From: Nitrosospira sp. NpAV
GTDB lineage: Bacteria; Pseudomonadota; Gammaproteobacteria; Burkholderiales; Nitrosomonadaceae
DNA length: 64,000 nt
Direction of reading: 5' to 3'
NCBI RefSeq assembly: GCF_000832065.1
Contig: NZ_JXQM01000021.1
Span: forward strand, 1 to 64,000
The position numbers and the translations under genes are program-made. The notes beneath the pieces were generated by a model. It did no database searches, was not told where the DNA came from, and saw only the letters and a program-made list of their open reading frames with translations. Below, in pieces: positions 1 to 8,943 of the stretch (positions within the stretch are counted from its first letter, which is position 1; each line of letters opens with the position of its first letter).

Positions 1-1
1 C

Positions 2-901
2 AACAACCTGCAGCGCATCCGTGAGCTGGCGGTGCAATCGCGCAACGCGAGCAACAGCGTGAGCGACCGTACCGCGCTCAACAACGAAGTCCAGCAGCTC
101 AAGGATGAAATCGACCGGGTAGCTTCGACGACCGCCTTCAACGGTATCAAGCTGCTCGATGGCACATTCACCAACCAGGCGTTCCAGGTTGGCGCCAACG
201 TCGGCGAAACGATCTCCATCAGCGGCTTGGTCAACGCCCAAAGTTCGGCTCTGGGCTCCACGACCAGTACCACCGCCAATGTGACCGGCGTCGCCGCCAC
301 GGCTTTCACCGCGATCACCGCGGGCGACCTGACCATCAACGGCACCAGCGTGGGCGCGGTTGCCGCCGGGGGTAACGCCGCCACGCAGGGCGCCAACATT
401 GCGGCGGCCATCAATACCGTGACAAATACCACTGGCGTTATTGCGACAGCCGATGCGGCCGGCCTGGTATCGCTGACCAACATGTCGGGCAGCAACACGG
501 TCGTAGCCTTTGCCGGCGCCTCCGCCACCACGGCAACCACCGGCCTGACAGCCGCCACGACTACCGCGACAACCACTACAGTGGCCGGTTTTTCAGGGGT
601 GGATATCGGCAACACGTGGGGTGCCGACATTGCCATTGCCTCAATGGATTCGGCGCTGAGCGCGCTCAATGCGGGCCGTGCGGATCTTGGCGCTTATCAG
701 AACCGTTTTTCATCGGCGATTGCAAATGTGCAAACCGCAGCGGAGAACCTGACCGCATCGCGCAGCCGTATCGTCGATACCGATTTTGCGGCGGAAACCG
801 CTACATTGTCGAGGAACCAGGTGCTGCAACAGGCAGGTACGGCGATGCTGGCCCAGGCCAATGCCATGCCGCAATCAGTGCTGGCACTGCTGAGAGGTTA
901 A
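2..901 (+). CDS. fliC: flagellin, 3' part (5' end outside window)
   Basis: Filament subunit of the flagellum. The reading frame is open from base 2, so the N-terminal start of the gene lies before the window. The first visible residues (NNLQRIRELAVQS) are the conserved flagellin N-terminal helix (D1). The middle (about residues 75-195 of the visible part) is Ala/Thr/Gly-rich and variable, as expected for the surface-exposed D2/D3 region. The end has the conserved C-terminal D0 helix with SRIVDTDFA and the terminal MPQSVLALLRG. It is followed by a strong hairpin and then fliD, so it is the first visible gene of the flagellar cluster. The symbol fliC is by family; the copy number of flagellins in this genome is unknown. 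Confidence 0.95.
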   Translation, partial: NNLQRIRELAVQSRNASNSVSDRTALNNEVQQLKDEIDRVASTTAFNGIKLLDGTFTNQAFQVGANVGETISISGLVNAQSSALGSTTSTTANVTGVAATAFTAITAGDLTINGTSVGAVAAGGNAATQGANIAAAINTVTNTTGVIATADAAGLVSLTNMSGSNTVVAFAGASATTATTGLTAATTTATTTTVAGFSGVDIGNTWGADIAIASMDSALSALNAGRADLGAYQNRFSSAIANVQTAAENLTASRSRIVDTDFAAETATLSRNQVLQQAGTAMLAQANAMPQSVLALLRG

Positions 902-942
902 CAGGTAGGTGATTAACCGGTCATGAGCCGGTTGTCAGGAGC

Positions 943-976
943 GAATCCGGGGGTGATCCCCCCGGATTCCAGTTTT
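943..976 (+). terminator. probable intrinsic terminator after flagellin
   Basis: An 11-bp perfect stem (bases 43-53 past 900 pairing with 959-969, GAATCCGGGGG against its complement) with a short loop is followed by CAGTTTT. It lies 41 bases after the flagellin stop. A smaller AACCGG/CCGGTT hairpin (915-933) precedes it. The T run is short, so termination may be partial. Confidence 0.6.
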
Positions 977-1118
977 GGAATCAAATTCTTTGTAATCCGA
1001 TTTCGACTGAAGTCCGATTACAAAGACGGCATCGAATCGAATAACCCCGGCCGGATCGCTCGCGTGTGTCCGGCAGCATGGTAAATGGGATCATAACGAG
1101 GACAGGCGGGAGATAGGC

Positions 1119-3128
1119 ATGGGTATATCCGCACCGGGCGTTGGTTCAAATCTGGATGTGAATGGCATTGTCAGCCAGTTGATGGCGGTCGAGCGGCAGC
1201 CACTTGCATTGCTGGCGAAACGTGAATCCGATTATCAGGCGAAGTTGTCCGCATACGGGACACTGAAGAGCGCATTGGCATCGTTTCAGACAGTGATGGA
1301 AGGAATGGCCGATGGGTCCAAGTTTCAAGCGCTCACCGCCAATCCGGCGGATACTTCCGTATTGACCGCCACGGCCAACGCCAGCGCCAAGGCGGTGCCG
1401 GGCAGCTACTCAATAGAAGTGGAGCAACTGGCGCAACAGCAGAAAATCCGTTCCGAAGGCTTTGCCAATACCGCCAGTATGGTGGGCAGCGGCACCTTGA
1501 CGATTCAGTATGGGAATTACGATAGCGGTACCAACAGCTTTACCCTCAACGGCGCGAAACCGGCGCAAACGGTGACTATCGATCCGTCCAACAATACGCT
1601 TGCCGGTGTGCGCGATGCGATCAATACCGCCAATATCGGCGTTAGTGCGACGATCATCAACGATGGCAGCAGTAACAGGCTGGTGCTGACTTCCAAGGAT
1701 ACAGGCGCCGCCAGCAGCATCAAAATCACCGTCGCTGATGATGATGGGGCCAATCTGGATGCGGCCGGATTATCCCGGCTCGCTTTCGACCCGGTGGCCG
1801 CCGCCGGAACTGGCAAGAACCTGACGGAGGTCCAGGCAGCGCAGGATGCCAAGCTTGAAATCGATGGAATTACCATCAGCAAGGGTTCTAATACGATTAC
1901 CGATGCAATTGAAGGCGTGACGCTCAATCTGCTCAAGAGCAATCTCAACACCCCCACCACGCTTGCCGTCGCACGTGACGGTACCGGTGTGAAGGCGGCG
2001 GTGGAGGCCTTCGTCAAGTCTTACAACAGCATCAATCAAACACTGGCGGATCTCAGTTCCTACAACGCGGCGGCAAAAAGGGGCGGTATATTGCAGGGTG
2101 ACTCGGCAGCCTTGTCGATCCAGACCCATATTCGCGCCACGCTGTCAGCTGCGGTGGGGGGCACGGGGAGCGGCATTGATTCATTGTCGCAGATTGGTGT
2201 CGCCTTCCAGAAAGATGGCAGCCTGGCACTGGACCCCACCAAACTCCAGAAGGCCCTCGACAATGGCTTCGATGGTATCGCCGGATTGTTCGCGGTGCGC
2301 GGCTCTCCGACAGACAGCCTGGTTAGTTATAGCAGCGCCACCGGCAAGACGGCAGCCGGAGATTATGCGGTCGCAGTTACGCAACTTGCGGCACGGGGCA
2401 GCCTTGTCGGCAGCCAGGCGGCGGGATTGGGCATTATCGCCGGGGTCAACGACCAATTGAATATCAATGTGGATGGCGTGGCGGTCAGCGTCACCCTTGC
2501 GGCGGGAACCTACGCGTCGGCGGATGCGCTGGCGGCCGAAGTGCAAAGCAAGCTGAACGGCGCCGCGGAGTTGATGGGCGCCGGTAGTTCAGCCGTGGTT
2601 TCACAAGCCGCCGGGGTACTCAGCATCACATCCGCGCGCTACGGTTCCGCTTCAAGTGTCACGATTACCGGCGGCAACGGCGCCGCCGGTCTGATGGGTG
2701 CAAGCCCTGCGTCAACGGCCGGCGTGGACGTGGCCGGCACTATCAATGGCGTAGCCGCGACTGGCGCGGGACAGACGCTTGCGGCGGCTTCCGGGGACGC
2801 GTCGGAAGGCTTGCGCATCGCTATTAATGGCGGTGCGCTCGGCGCCCGCGGCACCGTCAGTTTCTCGCGCGGTTACGCCGATCAGTTGAATACCCTGGTG
2901 GAAGATTTGTTGACGAGCGATGGCATCATCGCCAGCCGTACGGACGGTATTAACGCCAGCATCAAGGATATCGATCGCCGTCAGGATGACTTTAACCGCC
3001 GCCTGGAGGGGATAGAAGCGCGTTACCGTGCACAATTTACCGCGCTGGATACCATGCTCAGCAGCCTGAACCAGACCAGCCAGTTTTTTGAGCAGCAACT
3101 GGCCAGCCTGCAGAAAAACAATTCTTAA
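1119..3128 (+). CDS. fliD: flagellar filament cap protein FliD
   Basis: Cap at the filament tip that folds and inserts exported flagellin (also called HAP2). The 669-residue product starts MGISAPGVGSNLDVNGIVSQLM, the typical FliD N-terminus. FliD_N lies in the first ~100 residues, and the C-terminal FliD_C part ends with a helix of heptad type (ASRTDGINASIKDIDRR and after). It is longer than the enterobacterial protein (~470 residues) because of extra Ala/Gly-rich middle domains. It follows the flagellin terminator and precedes fliS and fliT, the chaperones for flagellin and FliD. The start is preceded by a GGGAGATAGGC ribosome-binding stretch. Confidence 0.95.
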   Translation: MGISAPGVGSNLDVNGIVSQLMAVERQPLALLAKRESDYQAKLSAYGTLKSALASFQTVMEGMADGSKFQALTANPADTSVLTATANASAKAVPGSYSIEVEQLAQQQKIRSEGFANTASMVGSGTLTIQYGNYDSGTNSFTLNGAKPAQTVTIDPSNNTLAGVRDAINTANIGVSATIINDGSSNRLVLTSKDTGAASSIKITVADDDGANLDAAGLSRLAFDPVAAAGTGKNLTEVQAAQDAKLEIDGITISKGSNTITDAIEGVTLNLLKSNLNTPTTLAVARDGTGVKAAVEAFVKSYNSINQTLADLSSYNAAAKRGGILQGDSAALSIQTHIRATLSAAVGGTGSGIDSLSQIGVAFQKDGSLALDPTKLQKALDNGFDGIAGLFAVRGSPTDSLVSYSSATGKTAAGDYAVAVTQLAARGSLVGSQAAGLGIIAGVNDQLNINVDGVAVSVTLAAGTYASADALAAEVQSKLNGAAELMGAGSSAVVSQAAGVLSITSARYGSASSVTITGGNGAAGLMGASPASTAGVDVAGTINGVAATGAGQTLAAASGDASEGLRIAINGGALGARGTVSFSRGYADQLNTLVEDLLTSDGIIASRTDGINASIKDIDRRQDDFNRRLEGIEARYRAQFTALDTMLSSLNQTSQFFEQQLASLQKNNS

Positions 3129-3144
3129 AAAGGAGATACCTGAT

Positions 3145-3612
3145 ATGTATACCGCATCCGGCTACGGCATTCATGGCATCAGCGCCTACGCCAGGGTTGG
3201 TCTGGAAACCGGCGTTATCGCAGCCAGCCCACATAAGCTTATTCTGATGCTGTTCGAGGGCGCCCGCATCGCATTGTCATCCGCGCTCATTCATATGAAA
3301 AATGGCGAGATCACCTCCAAGGGACAAGCTATTTCCAAAGCCATCGCGATCATCAGTTCCGGCTTGCAAGCCAGTCTCGATATCAAGGCTGGCGGCGAAC
3401 TATCCCAGCAGCTCCATGCTCTCTACGATTATATGAACCACCGGCTGTTGCAGGCTAATCTGCATAATAAACCCGAGTATATCGAGGAAGTGGTCCGCCT
3501 GCTGGGTGAGCTGAATGAAGCATGGGAGGCGATAGGTTCATCACCTTTGCCACAAGCGGGGCATCCCGGTGTGCAGGCAGCTGGGCTTGCCGCCGGCTAC
3601 GGAAAGGCATGA
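3145..3612 (+). CDS. fliS: flagellin chaperone FliS
   Basis: Cytosolic export chaperone that binds the flagellin C-terminus and prevents premature polymerisation. The 155-residue product has the family core (AYARVGLETGV, SPHKLILMLFEGA, then a helical bundle with LYDYMNHRLLQAN). The ATG at 3145 was chosen because AAAGGAGAT lies 8 bases upstream; an upstream in-frame ATG at 3088 would overlap fliD and has no such site. The stop overlaps the fliT start as ATGA, which indicates translational coupling. Confidence 0.95.
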   Translation: MYTASGYGIHGISAYARVGLETGVIAASPHKLILMLFEGARIALSSALIHMKNGEITSKGQAISKAIAIISSGLQASLDIKAGGELSQQLHALYDYMNHRLLQANLHNKPEYIEEVVRLLGELNEAWEAIGSSPLPQAGHPGVQAAGLAAGYGKA

Positions 3613-3953
3613 GTCCCATGAACAGCATAGATACGCTCACTGCCTACCAGAACATTTCCAATGTCACCGGCGAAATGGCCGCGGCCGCGCGAGCCGGCGA
3701 ATGGGACAGGCTGACGGTGCTGGAACGCCATTACGCCGCCCTGGTGTCGCGTCTCGCAGCCGCGCAACCCGCGCGGCTTACAAACGATATGCTCCGCCAG
3801 AAAATCGAATTGATTCACAAGATCCTGGCTGATGATGCTGAAATACGCAGCTACACGGAACCCTGGCTTGGGCGTGTGCAGAATTTACTCGGCAATGCGG
3901 GGATGGAGTGGCGTTTACGCCGGGCGTACGATCAGGAGCCGGGCGGGGCGTAA
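3609..3953 (+). CDS. fliT: FliT-like flagellar chaperone
   Basis: Small helical protein (114 residues) in the fliT position behind fliDS. FliT binds FliD and, in enteric bacteria, FlhDC; FliT sequences diverge strongly, so the call rests on position, length and helical character. The ATG at 3609 overlaps the fliS stop (ATGA); a second in-frame ATG lies at 3618. The sequence has an amphipathic helix (WDRLTVLERHYAALVSRL), consistent with a four-helix FliT fold. Confidence 0.75.
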   Translation: MSPMNSIDTLTAYQNISNVTGEMAAAARAGEWDRLTVLERHYAALVSRLAAAQPARLTNDMLRQKIELIHKILADDAEIRSYTEPWLGRVQNLLGNAGMEWRLRRAYDQEPGGA

Positions 3954-4029
3954 CAAACCGGATGGGGGCAGCGAATGAATCAAATCAATTTTTCGCTGTT
4001 CTTCTCCCGTAAATCCTGGAAATCTTGAT

Positions 4030-5142
4030 ATGTCTGCGTTCAACGCGCTCGCTGCATTAACCCGTATTTATCCCAGCCTGTCACTGACGCGCCGTCAATC
4101 CGGCGATGCGCCGTTGCTGGCAGGTTTGGAACCGGGCCAGCGGTTACGGGCCACGGTACAGAACAGTCTTGCCAACGGTGAGTTCATGGTGGCGCTGGAT
4201 GCCCGGAATGCGGGAAATGCGGGGAGCGGGCAGACATTACACATGAAATTGCCCACAGGTGTGCGTTCAGGTGATGTGTTGAACCTGATTTTTGTCTCCC
4301 GCGAACCCCAGCCAACATTTACGCTCACAACGGATACAGCGTCCGCGGGCGTATTTTCGCGATTGAGCGAGACGGGCCGCCTGATCGACAGTCTGTTGCG
4401 CCACCCGATCTTTCCGGGTGGTTCCGCAGCGTCCGCCGGCGCGGCCACCTTTCAATTTCCCTTGCTGGCCATGCCGCCGTCCAATGGCATCGATCTGGCC
4501 CGCAGCCTGGAGAGCGCCCTTGGCCGTAGCGGGCTATTCTACGAATCCCATCTGGCGCAGTGGCTTGCAGGCACAAGATCATTGGCGGAATTGTTGCTGG
4601 AGCCGCAGGCGCGCCTGTCGGGACAGCCGATCCGGTTTTTTGCGGATGCCGGGCCGGATGCGGCCATTGCGCTACGCAACAACAGTGCAGATGACGTCAG
4701 CCCCGCTGATGCCACGTTCACATCCGAGGCACCCGATCCCGTTCACCCCTCAGCCTTGGCACTGGTGCGGCAGCAACTTGAAGCGTTTGAAATGCGTCAT
4801 TTTGTCTGGCAGGGCATGGCGTGGCCCGGGCAGACCATCGCATGGGAGGCGGTCGAGGAAACACCTGAAAAGCATGAGGAACGGAATGGAGCGGATGAGC
4901 CATCCACAGCGTGGCAAACTCGCTTGCGGCTGACGTTGCCTAATCTGGGAGCCGTTACTGCCAGCCTGCGGCTCGACGCATGCAGAGGTGGAGAGATGAG
5001 CGGGGTGGATGTGCGTCTTACCGCGGCGGAGCCGGTGACGGTAGCCGCTTTACGGGCTGGGATCACGCCGCTGGCAAATGACCTGGAGGCCGCCGGCATC
5101 AAACTGCTGGGCATGGGGGTGGATCTTGACGAAGAAACCTGA
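4030..5142 (+). CDS. FliK-like protein with hook-length control C-terminal domain
   Basis: 370-residue protein with an N-terminal region containing LLAGLEPGQRLRATV and a C-terminal domain (about residues 285-365) that looks like the flagellar hook-length control domain (Flg_hook). The patterns LRLTLPNLGAVTASLRLD and AGITPLANDLEAAGIKLLGM match that domain, which contacts the FlhB C-terminus to switch export specificity. A second, more conventional FliK is encoded at 11594-13066, so this may be a paralogue with another role. It overlaps the next gene, an isolated FlhB C-terminal domain, its expected partner type. Low sequence similarity outside the C-terminus is expected for this family. Confidence 0.7.
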   Translation: MSAFNALAALTRIYPSLSLTRRQSGDAPLLAGLEPGQRLRATVQNSLANGEFMVALDARNAGNAGSGQTLHMKLPTGVRSGDVLNLIFVSREPQPTFTLTTDTASAGVFSRLSETGRLIDSLLRHPIFPGGSAASAGAATFQFPLLAMPPSNGIDLARSLESALGRSGLFYESHLAQWLAGTRSLAELLLEPQARLSGQPIRFFADAGPDAAIALRNNSADDVSPADATFTSEAPDPVHPSALALVRQQLEAFEMRHFVWQGMAWPGQTIAWEAVEETPEKHEERNGADEPSTAWQTRLRLTLPNLGAVTASLRLDACRGGEMSGVDVRLTAAEPVTVAALRAGITPLANDLEAAGIKLLGMGVDLDEET

Positions 5143-5506
5143 TCCACGCGAAGCGGCCGTGGCGCTGGCCTACCGTGCGGGCCAGTCCGCTCCGCAGGTG
5201 GTAGCCAAGGGACGTGGCCTGGTTGCCGAGAGCATAATCAGGAAGGCGCGAGATCATGGCATCTACGTGCATGAGTCGGCTGAACTGGTGTCGCTATTGA
5301 TGCAAGTGGATCTGGATCAGCATATTCCGCCGCAACTTTACCGGGCAGTAGCGGAATTGCTCGCCTGGCTTTACAAGCTGGAAGCGGGTGCGGCCCTTTC
5401 ATTTCCCTATAAGGCCTTGCCTTCGCCATCTGCATCCACCGGAGGAACAGAAGCTCTTTTGCTCGACAAACCCGGTACCTTGCCGGATAAGCCGGTAAAC
5501 CGATAA
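5126..5506 (+). CDS. stand-alone FlhB C-terminal domain protein (FhlB-like)
   Basis: About 126 residues matching only the cytoplasmic C-terminal part of FlhB/YscU: REAAVALAYRAG, APQVVAKGRGLVAESI, then IPPQLYRAVAELLAWLY. The NPTH autocleavage tetrapeptide of FlhB is replaced by DPRE, so this protein corresponds roughly to the fragment made by FlhB self-cleavage. No membrane segments are present. The TTG at 5126 is preceded by GGGGGTGG and overlaps the upstream gene by 17 bases; an ATG at 5078 is possible but would lengthen the overlap. FhlB-type proteins can substitute for the FlhB cleavage fragment in substrate switching in some bacteria. Confidence 0.75.
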   Translation: MTKKPDPREAAVALAYRAGQSAPQVVAKGRGLVAESIIRKARDHGIYVHESAELVSLLMQVDLDQHIPPQLYRAVAELLAWLYKLEAGAALSFPYKALPSPSASTGGTEALLLDKPGTLPDKPVNR

Positions 5507-5572
5507 ATGGCGGCAGCGTGTGGAAATGACGAAAACATATGAGGCAAGCGCAAGCCGCGCCACTATTTAACA

Positions 5573-5917
5573 TTACACCGGCATGTTCATGATGTCCTGA
5601 TATGCCATGACGAACTTGTTGCGGACCTGCAGGGTGTATTGGAGCGAAATGTTCGCTTTTTGCATCGAGATCATCGCCTCGGTCAGATTGGCGCCGGGTG
5701 CGCCCATTTCAAAATCCTGCATGAGTTTTGCGGCGTTTTGCTGCGTGTTATTGACCTGATCCAGCGATTGCTTGAAGACTGTGCTGAAATCAACGCGTCC
5801 ACCTTCATTCGTTTCCCGCGTGCCTGGCGTGGTTGCGCCGGATACCGGTTTGCCGGAGGCCACCGCTGCACCGGCGCGCAACTGCGCCAGCATTGTGTCT
5901 ATCTTCGATACATCCAT
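5573..5917 (-). CDS. fliE: flagellar basal body protein FliE
   Basis: FliE joins the MS-ring to the proximal rod. The 114-residue product has the family C-terminus: MISMQKANISLQYTLQVRNK, then AYQDIMNMPV. The ATG at 5917 is used because GGGAG lies 4 bases upstream; 11 further in-frame codons exist upstream. It is divergent from fliF, a common betaproteobacterial arrangement, and the 233-base space between them should hold both promoters. Confidence 0.95.
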   Translation of the reverse strand: MDVSKIDTMLAQLRAGAAVASGKPVSGATTPGTRETNEGGRVDFSTVFKQSLDQVNNTQQNAAKLMQDFEMGAPGANLTEAMISMQKANISLQYTLQVRNKFVMAYQDIMNMPV

Positions 5918-6150
5918 ATGGCTCCCATTTTTCATTCGGAATATACGCACGATAGCATTCCCGGCCCAAATCCGTGTTCTGAAATAGCGGGAAAATTTGC
6001 TTCTGTTCCCCGCATTAAATTCGGATGGGGCATTGATAATGCTGTCATTCGGTTAAAGCAAGCGTTGTGTCCAATAGATTAGGCGCAAGTTGCGTTCGAG
6101 ACTGCGAGCAATAAAAACACTTTGATTGATATTGAATCCCCGGGGAGAGC
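5918..6150. promoter_or_regulatory. divergent fliE/fliF promoter region
   Basis: 233 bases between two divergent flagellar genes. AAATAGCG at 5982-5989 equals one half-site of the enteric FlhDC box, but no convincing second half was found at the expected spacing, so this is only suggestive. A small GCATT-GAT-AATGC inverted repeat lies further towards fliF. No clear sigma-28 or sigma-54 promoter was recognised. Confidence 0.35.
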
Positions 6151-7875
6151 ATGATGACGGCAGGCGCGGAAGCGGTTGCGATAAGCAGTCCAATGAGTTT
6201 GAGTAGCCCACAGATTTTTCTAAGCCGGATGTCCAGCCAGCAAAAGATGGGCTTTATGGTAGCTGTTTCCGCCATCATTGCCTTGTTCGCGGGCGGCTGG
6301 ATATGGAGCCAGGCTCCCGATTACAAGGTATTGTTCAGTAATGTATCCGACCGCGACGGCGGGGCCATCATCGCCGCCCTCCAGCAAATGAATGTGCCGT
6401 ATAAATATGCCGATGGCGGCGGTGCCATCCTCGTGCCTGCCAAGGAGGTGCACGATGCCCGTCTCAAGCTCGCCGCGCAAGGGTTGCCCAAAGGCGGGTT
6501 GGTGGGCTTCGAACTGATGGAGAATCAGAAATTCGGCACCAGCCAGTTTCTCGAACAAGTTAATTTTCAGCGCGCGCTCGAGGGCGAACTTGCGCGTTCG
6601 GTCCAGTCGCTGGCGGCGGTCAGCAGCGCCCGCGTGCACCTGGCCATGGCCAAGCAGTCGGTATTCATGCGTGAACAACAAAAGCCCAGCGCCTCGGTGC
6701 TGGTTAATCTTTACCCGGGACGCACGCTCGATCCGCAGCAGGTGAACGCGATCGTACATCTGGTATCGAGCAGCGTGCCGAATTTGCCCATCAAGAATGT
6801 GACGGTGGTGGATCAGACCGGCAGTCTTTTAAGCAAAACCGATGAGGCCAACCCCGGTACCGGTCTGGACCCCAACCAGCTGAAGTATGTGCAGGCGCTC
6901 GAGCAGAGTTATGTGAAACGGATTGAGGCGATTCTTATTCCGATCGTCGGGCAGGAAAATGTGCGTGCCCAGGTTGCGGCGGATGTGGATTTCGCCCATT
7001 CGGAGCAGATGGACGAGCGCTACAAGCCCAATCAAACGCCGGAAAGCGCCGCGCTGCGTAGCCAGCAGACGTCCGAATCGACGACTACCGGCCAGGGCGA
7101 GGGAGGGGTGCCCGGTGCGCTTTCCAATCAGCCCCCCGCAACCGCGACAGCCCCGATTACGACCACCCCGGCTACGCCGCCCGGCCAGACGCCGGCACTT
7201 GGTTCACCTGCCGGTGCATCTGCGCCAGCAGGTGAGCCCGCCACCCCAACCACGCCGCCGCCACCCGTCAATACGCGCAAGGATGCCACGACCAACTACG
7301 AAGTGGACAAAACCATTCAGCATGTGCGCAAGCAGATTGGCGGGATCAGACGGCTATCGGTTGCAGTGGTGGTGAATCACCGCAAGGTAACGGATGAGAA
7401 GGGGGTAACCCGCATGCAACCGCTGGCTGAAGCGGAAAAGGCGCAGGTCATGGATCTGGTGAAAGAAGCCATGGGTTTCAGCAGGGAGCGCGGCGATACC
7501 CTGAACGTGGTCAATAGCCCCTTTACGGATATAGAGAAAGAACCTGTGCCGGAGCTTCCCTTGTGGCAGCAGCCGGAGATGATCGAACTTGCCAAGGAAA
7601 TCGCCAAGAATGTACTGATCGGTGCGCTGATCCTGTATCTGGTGCTCGGCGTGCTGCGGCCGATGCTGAAGCGTATGACTCAACTGCCGGCGCAGGCGCC
7701 CGCATTATTGACCGGGAACAATGAGGATCAAGAGGCGCCATCGACATCTGCTCTAACACAAGCGCCGCCGCCTTCCCAGTATGATGAAAAATTGGCCCTG
7801 GCCCGGCAACTGGCGCGGGACGACCCGAAGATGGTGGCGACCGTGGTCAAGAAGTGGGTGGCTGGCCATGACTGA
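6151..7875 (+). CDS. fliF: flagellar MS-ring protein FliF
   Basis: Forms the MS-ring in the inner membrane, the platform for rotor and export gate. It is 574 residues, a normal length. There is a first membrane segment at about residues 33-51 (MGFMVAVSAIIALFAGGWIW), then the YscJ/FliF domain (ALEGELARSVQSL, VSSARVHLAMAK). A Pro/Thr/Gly-rich periplasmic linker (about residues 320-375) follows, then a second membrane segment (VLIGALILYLVLGVL, about 488-502). The C-terminal FliG-binding tail ends LARDDPKMVATVVKKWV. GGGGAGAGC precedes the start; two adjacent ATG codons are possible. It overlaps fliG by 8 bases. Confidence 0.97.
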   Translation: MMTAGAEAVAISSPMSLSSPQIFLSRMSSQQKMGFMVAVSAIIALFAGGWIWSQAPDYKVLFSNVSDRDGGAIIAALQQMNVPYKYADGGGAILVPAKEVHDARLKLAAQGLPKGGLVGFELMENQKFGTSQFLEQVNFQRALEGELARSVQSLAAVSSARVHLAMAKQSVFMREQQKPSASVLVNLYPGRTLDPQQVNAIVHLVSSSVPNLPIKNVTVVDQTGSLLSKTDEANPGTGLDPNQLKYVQALEQSYVKRIEAILIPIVGQENVRAQVAADVDFAHSEQMDERYKPNQTPESAALRSQQTSESTTTGQGEGGVPGALSNQPPATATAPITTTPATPPGQTPALGSPAGASAPAGEPATPTTPPPPVNTRKDATTNYEVDKTIQHVRKQIGGIRRLSVAVVVNHRKVTDEKGVTRMQPLAEAEKAQVMDLVKEAMGFSRERGDTLNVVNSPFTDIEKEPVPELPLWQQPEMIELAKEIAKNVLIGALILYLVLGVLRPMLKRMTQLPAQAPALLTGNNEDQEAPSTSALTQAPPPSQYDEKLALARQLARDDPKMVATVVKKWVAGHD

Positions 7876-8866
7876 GCTGGGCGTTAATAAAAGCGCGATC
7901 CTGCTAATGTCGCTGGGCGAGGACGAAGCAGTGCAGGTGCTCAAGCATCTTACTCCTCGCGAGGTGCAGAAGGTCGGCACCGCCATGGCAAAAATCAAGA
8001 ACCTGAGCCGGGATCAGATCGATAGCGTGATCACGGATTTCTGCAGCCAGCCGAAAGATAAGACCACCGCCCTGGCTCTCGACCCGGAGAATTATGCCCG
8101 CTCTGTGCTTCATAAAGCCCTGGGTGAAGACAAGTCCGCGGACCTTATCAGCCGCATCCTGGAAGGCAGCGACACCAGTGGCATAGAGGGCCTCAAATGG
8201 ATAGATTCTCCATCCGTGGCGGAACTGATCAAAAGCGAACATCCCCAGATCATCGCCACCATCCTGGTGCATCTTGACCGCGATCAGGCAAGCGAGATCC
8301 TGGGACAGCTTCCCGAACTGCTACGTAACGACGTGCTGCTGCGCATCGCCACGCTTGACGGTATCCAGCCCTCGGCATTGCGGGAGCTTAACGATGTTCT
8401 GACCGACCTGCTGTCGGGTAGCGAGAATATCAATAAAAGTCCGGTGGGGGGTACCCGCACCGCGGCGGAAATCATCAATTTCATGGGTAGCGCGGCCGAG
8501 ACTTCCATACTCGACAATTTGCGGGAGTTCGACCCGGATCTGGCACAGAAAATAATAGACCAGATGATCGTGTTCGAAAATCTGATGGATATCGATGACC
8601 GCGGCATACAGTTGGTATTGCGCGAAGTCCAATCCGATACGCTGATGGTCGCGCTGAAAGGCGCCGCGCCGGAACTGAGGGAGAAGATATTCAAGAACAT
8701 GTCCAGCCGGGCTTCGGAAATGCTGCGTGAAGACCTGGAAGCAATGGGCCCGGTGAAAGTGCGCGAGGTGGAGGCCCAGCAAAAGCAGATATTGCAGACC
8801 GTCCGGCGGCTTGCGGATGAAGGTCAGATCGCATTCGGCGGCAAGGGCGAGGAGAGCTACGTTTAA
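7868..8866 (+). CDS. fliG: flagellar motor switch protein FliG
   Basis: Rotor protein that converts stator force to torque and, with FliM and FliN, sets the rotation direction. 332 residues from the ATG at 7868, which begins MTELGVNKSAILLMSLGEDEA and overlaps the fliF stop. The middle domain contains the conserved EHPQ motif (SEHPQIIATILVHLD). The C-terminal torque domain carries the charged helix (IQLVLREVQSD, then LREKIFKNMSSRA) known to face the stator. It is the second gene of the fliFGHIJK run. Confidence 0.97.
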   Translation: MTELGVNKSAILLMSLGEDEAVQVLKHLTPREVQKVGTAMAKIKNLSRDQIDSVITDFCSQPKDKTTALALDPENYARSVLHKALGEDKSADLISRILEGSDTSGIEGLKWIDSPSVAELIKSEHPQIIATILVHLDRDQASEILGQLPELLRNDVLLRIATLDGIQPSALRELNDVLTDLLSGSENINKSPVGGTRTAAEIINFMGSAAETSILDNLREFDPDLAQKIIDQMIVFENLMDIDDRGIQLVLREVQSDTLMVALKGAAPELREKIFKNMSSRASEMLREDLEAMGPVKVREVEAQQKQILQTVRRLADEGQIAFGGKGEESYV

Positions 8867-8943
8867 AACGTGGCTGCGGTAGTTGATCGCTATTTAAAGC
8901 TTCCGCTCCCATCAGGGAGGGAATGACAAAGGAAGAAACAGTC

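Noticed and set aside
1517-2017. 166-codon open frame antisense to fliD
   Set aside because: Shadow of the fliD codon bias; no ribosome-binding site or domain.
8885-8900. CGCTATTT as an FlhDC half-site before fliH
   Set aside because: No partner half-site at the right spacing; fliG-fliH are co-directional and probably co-transcribed.
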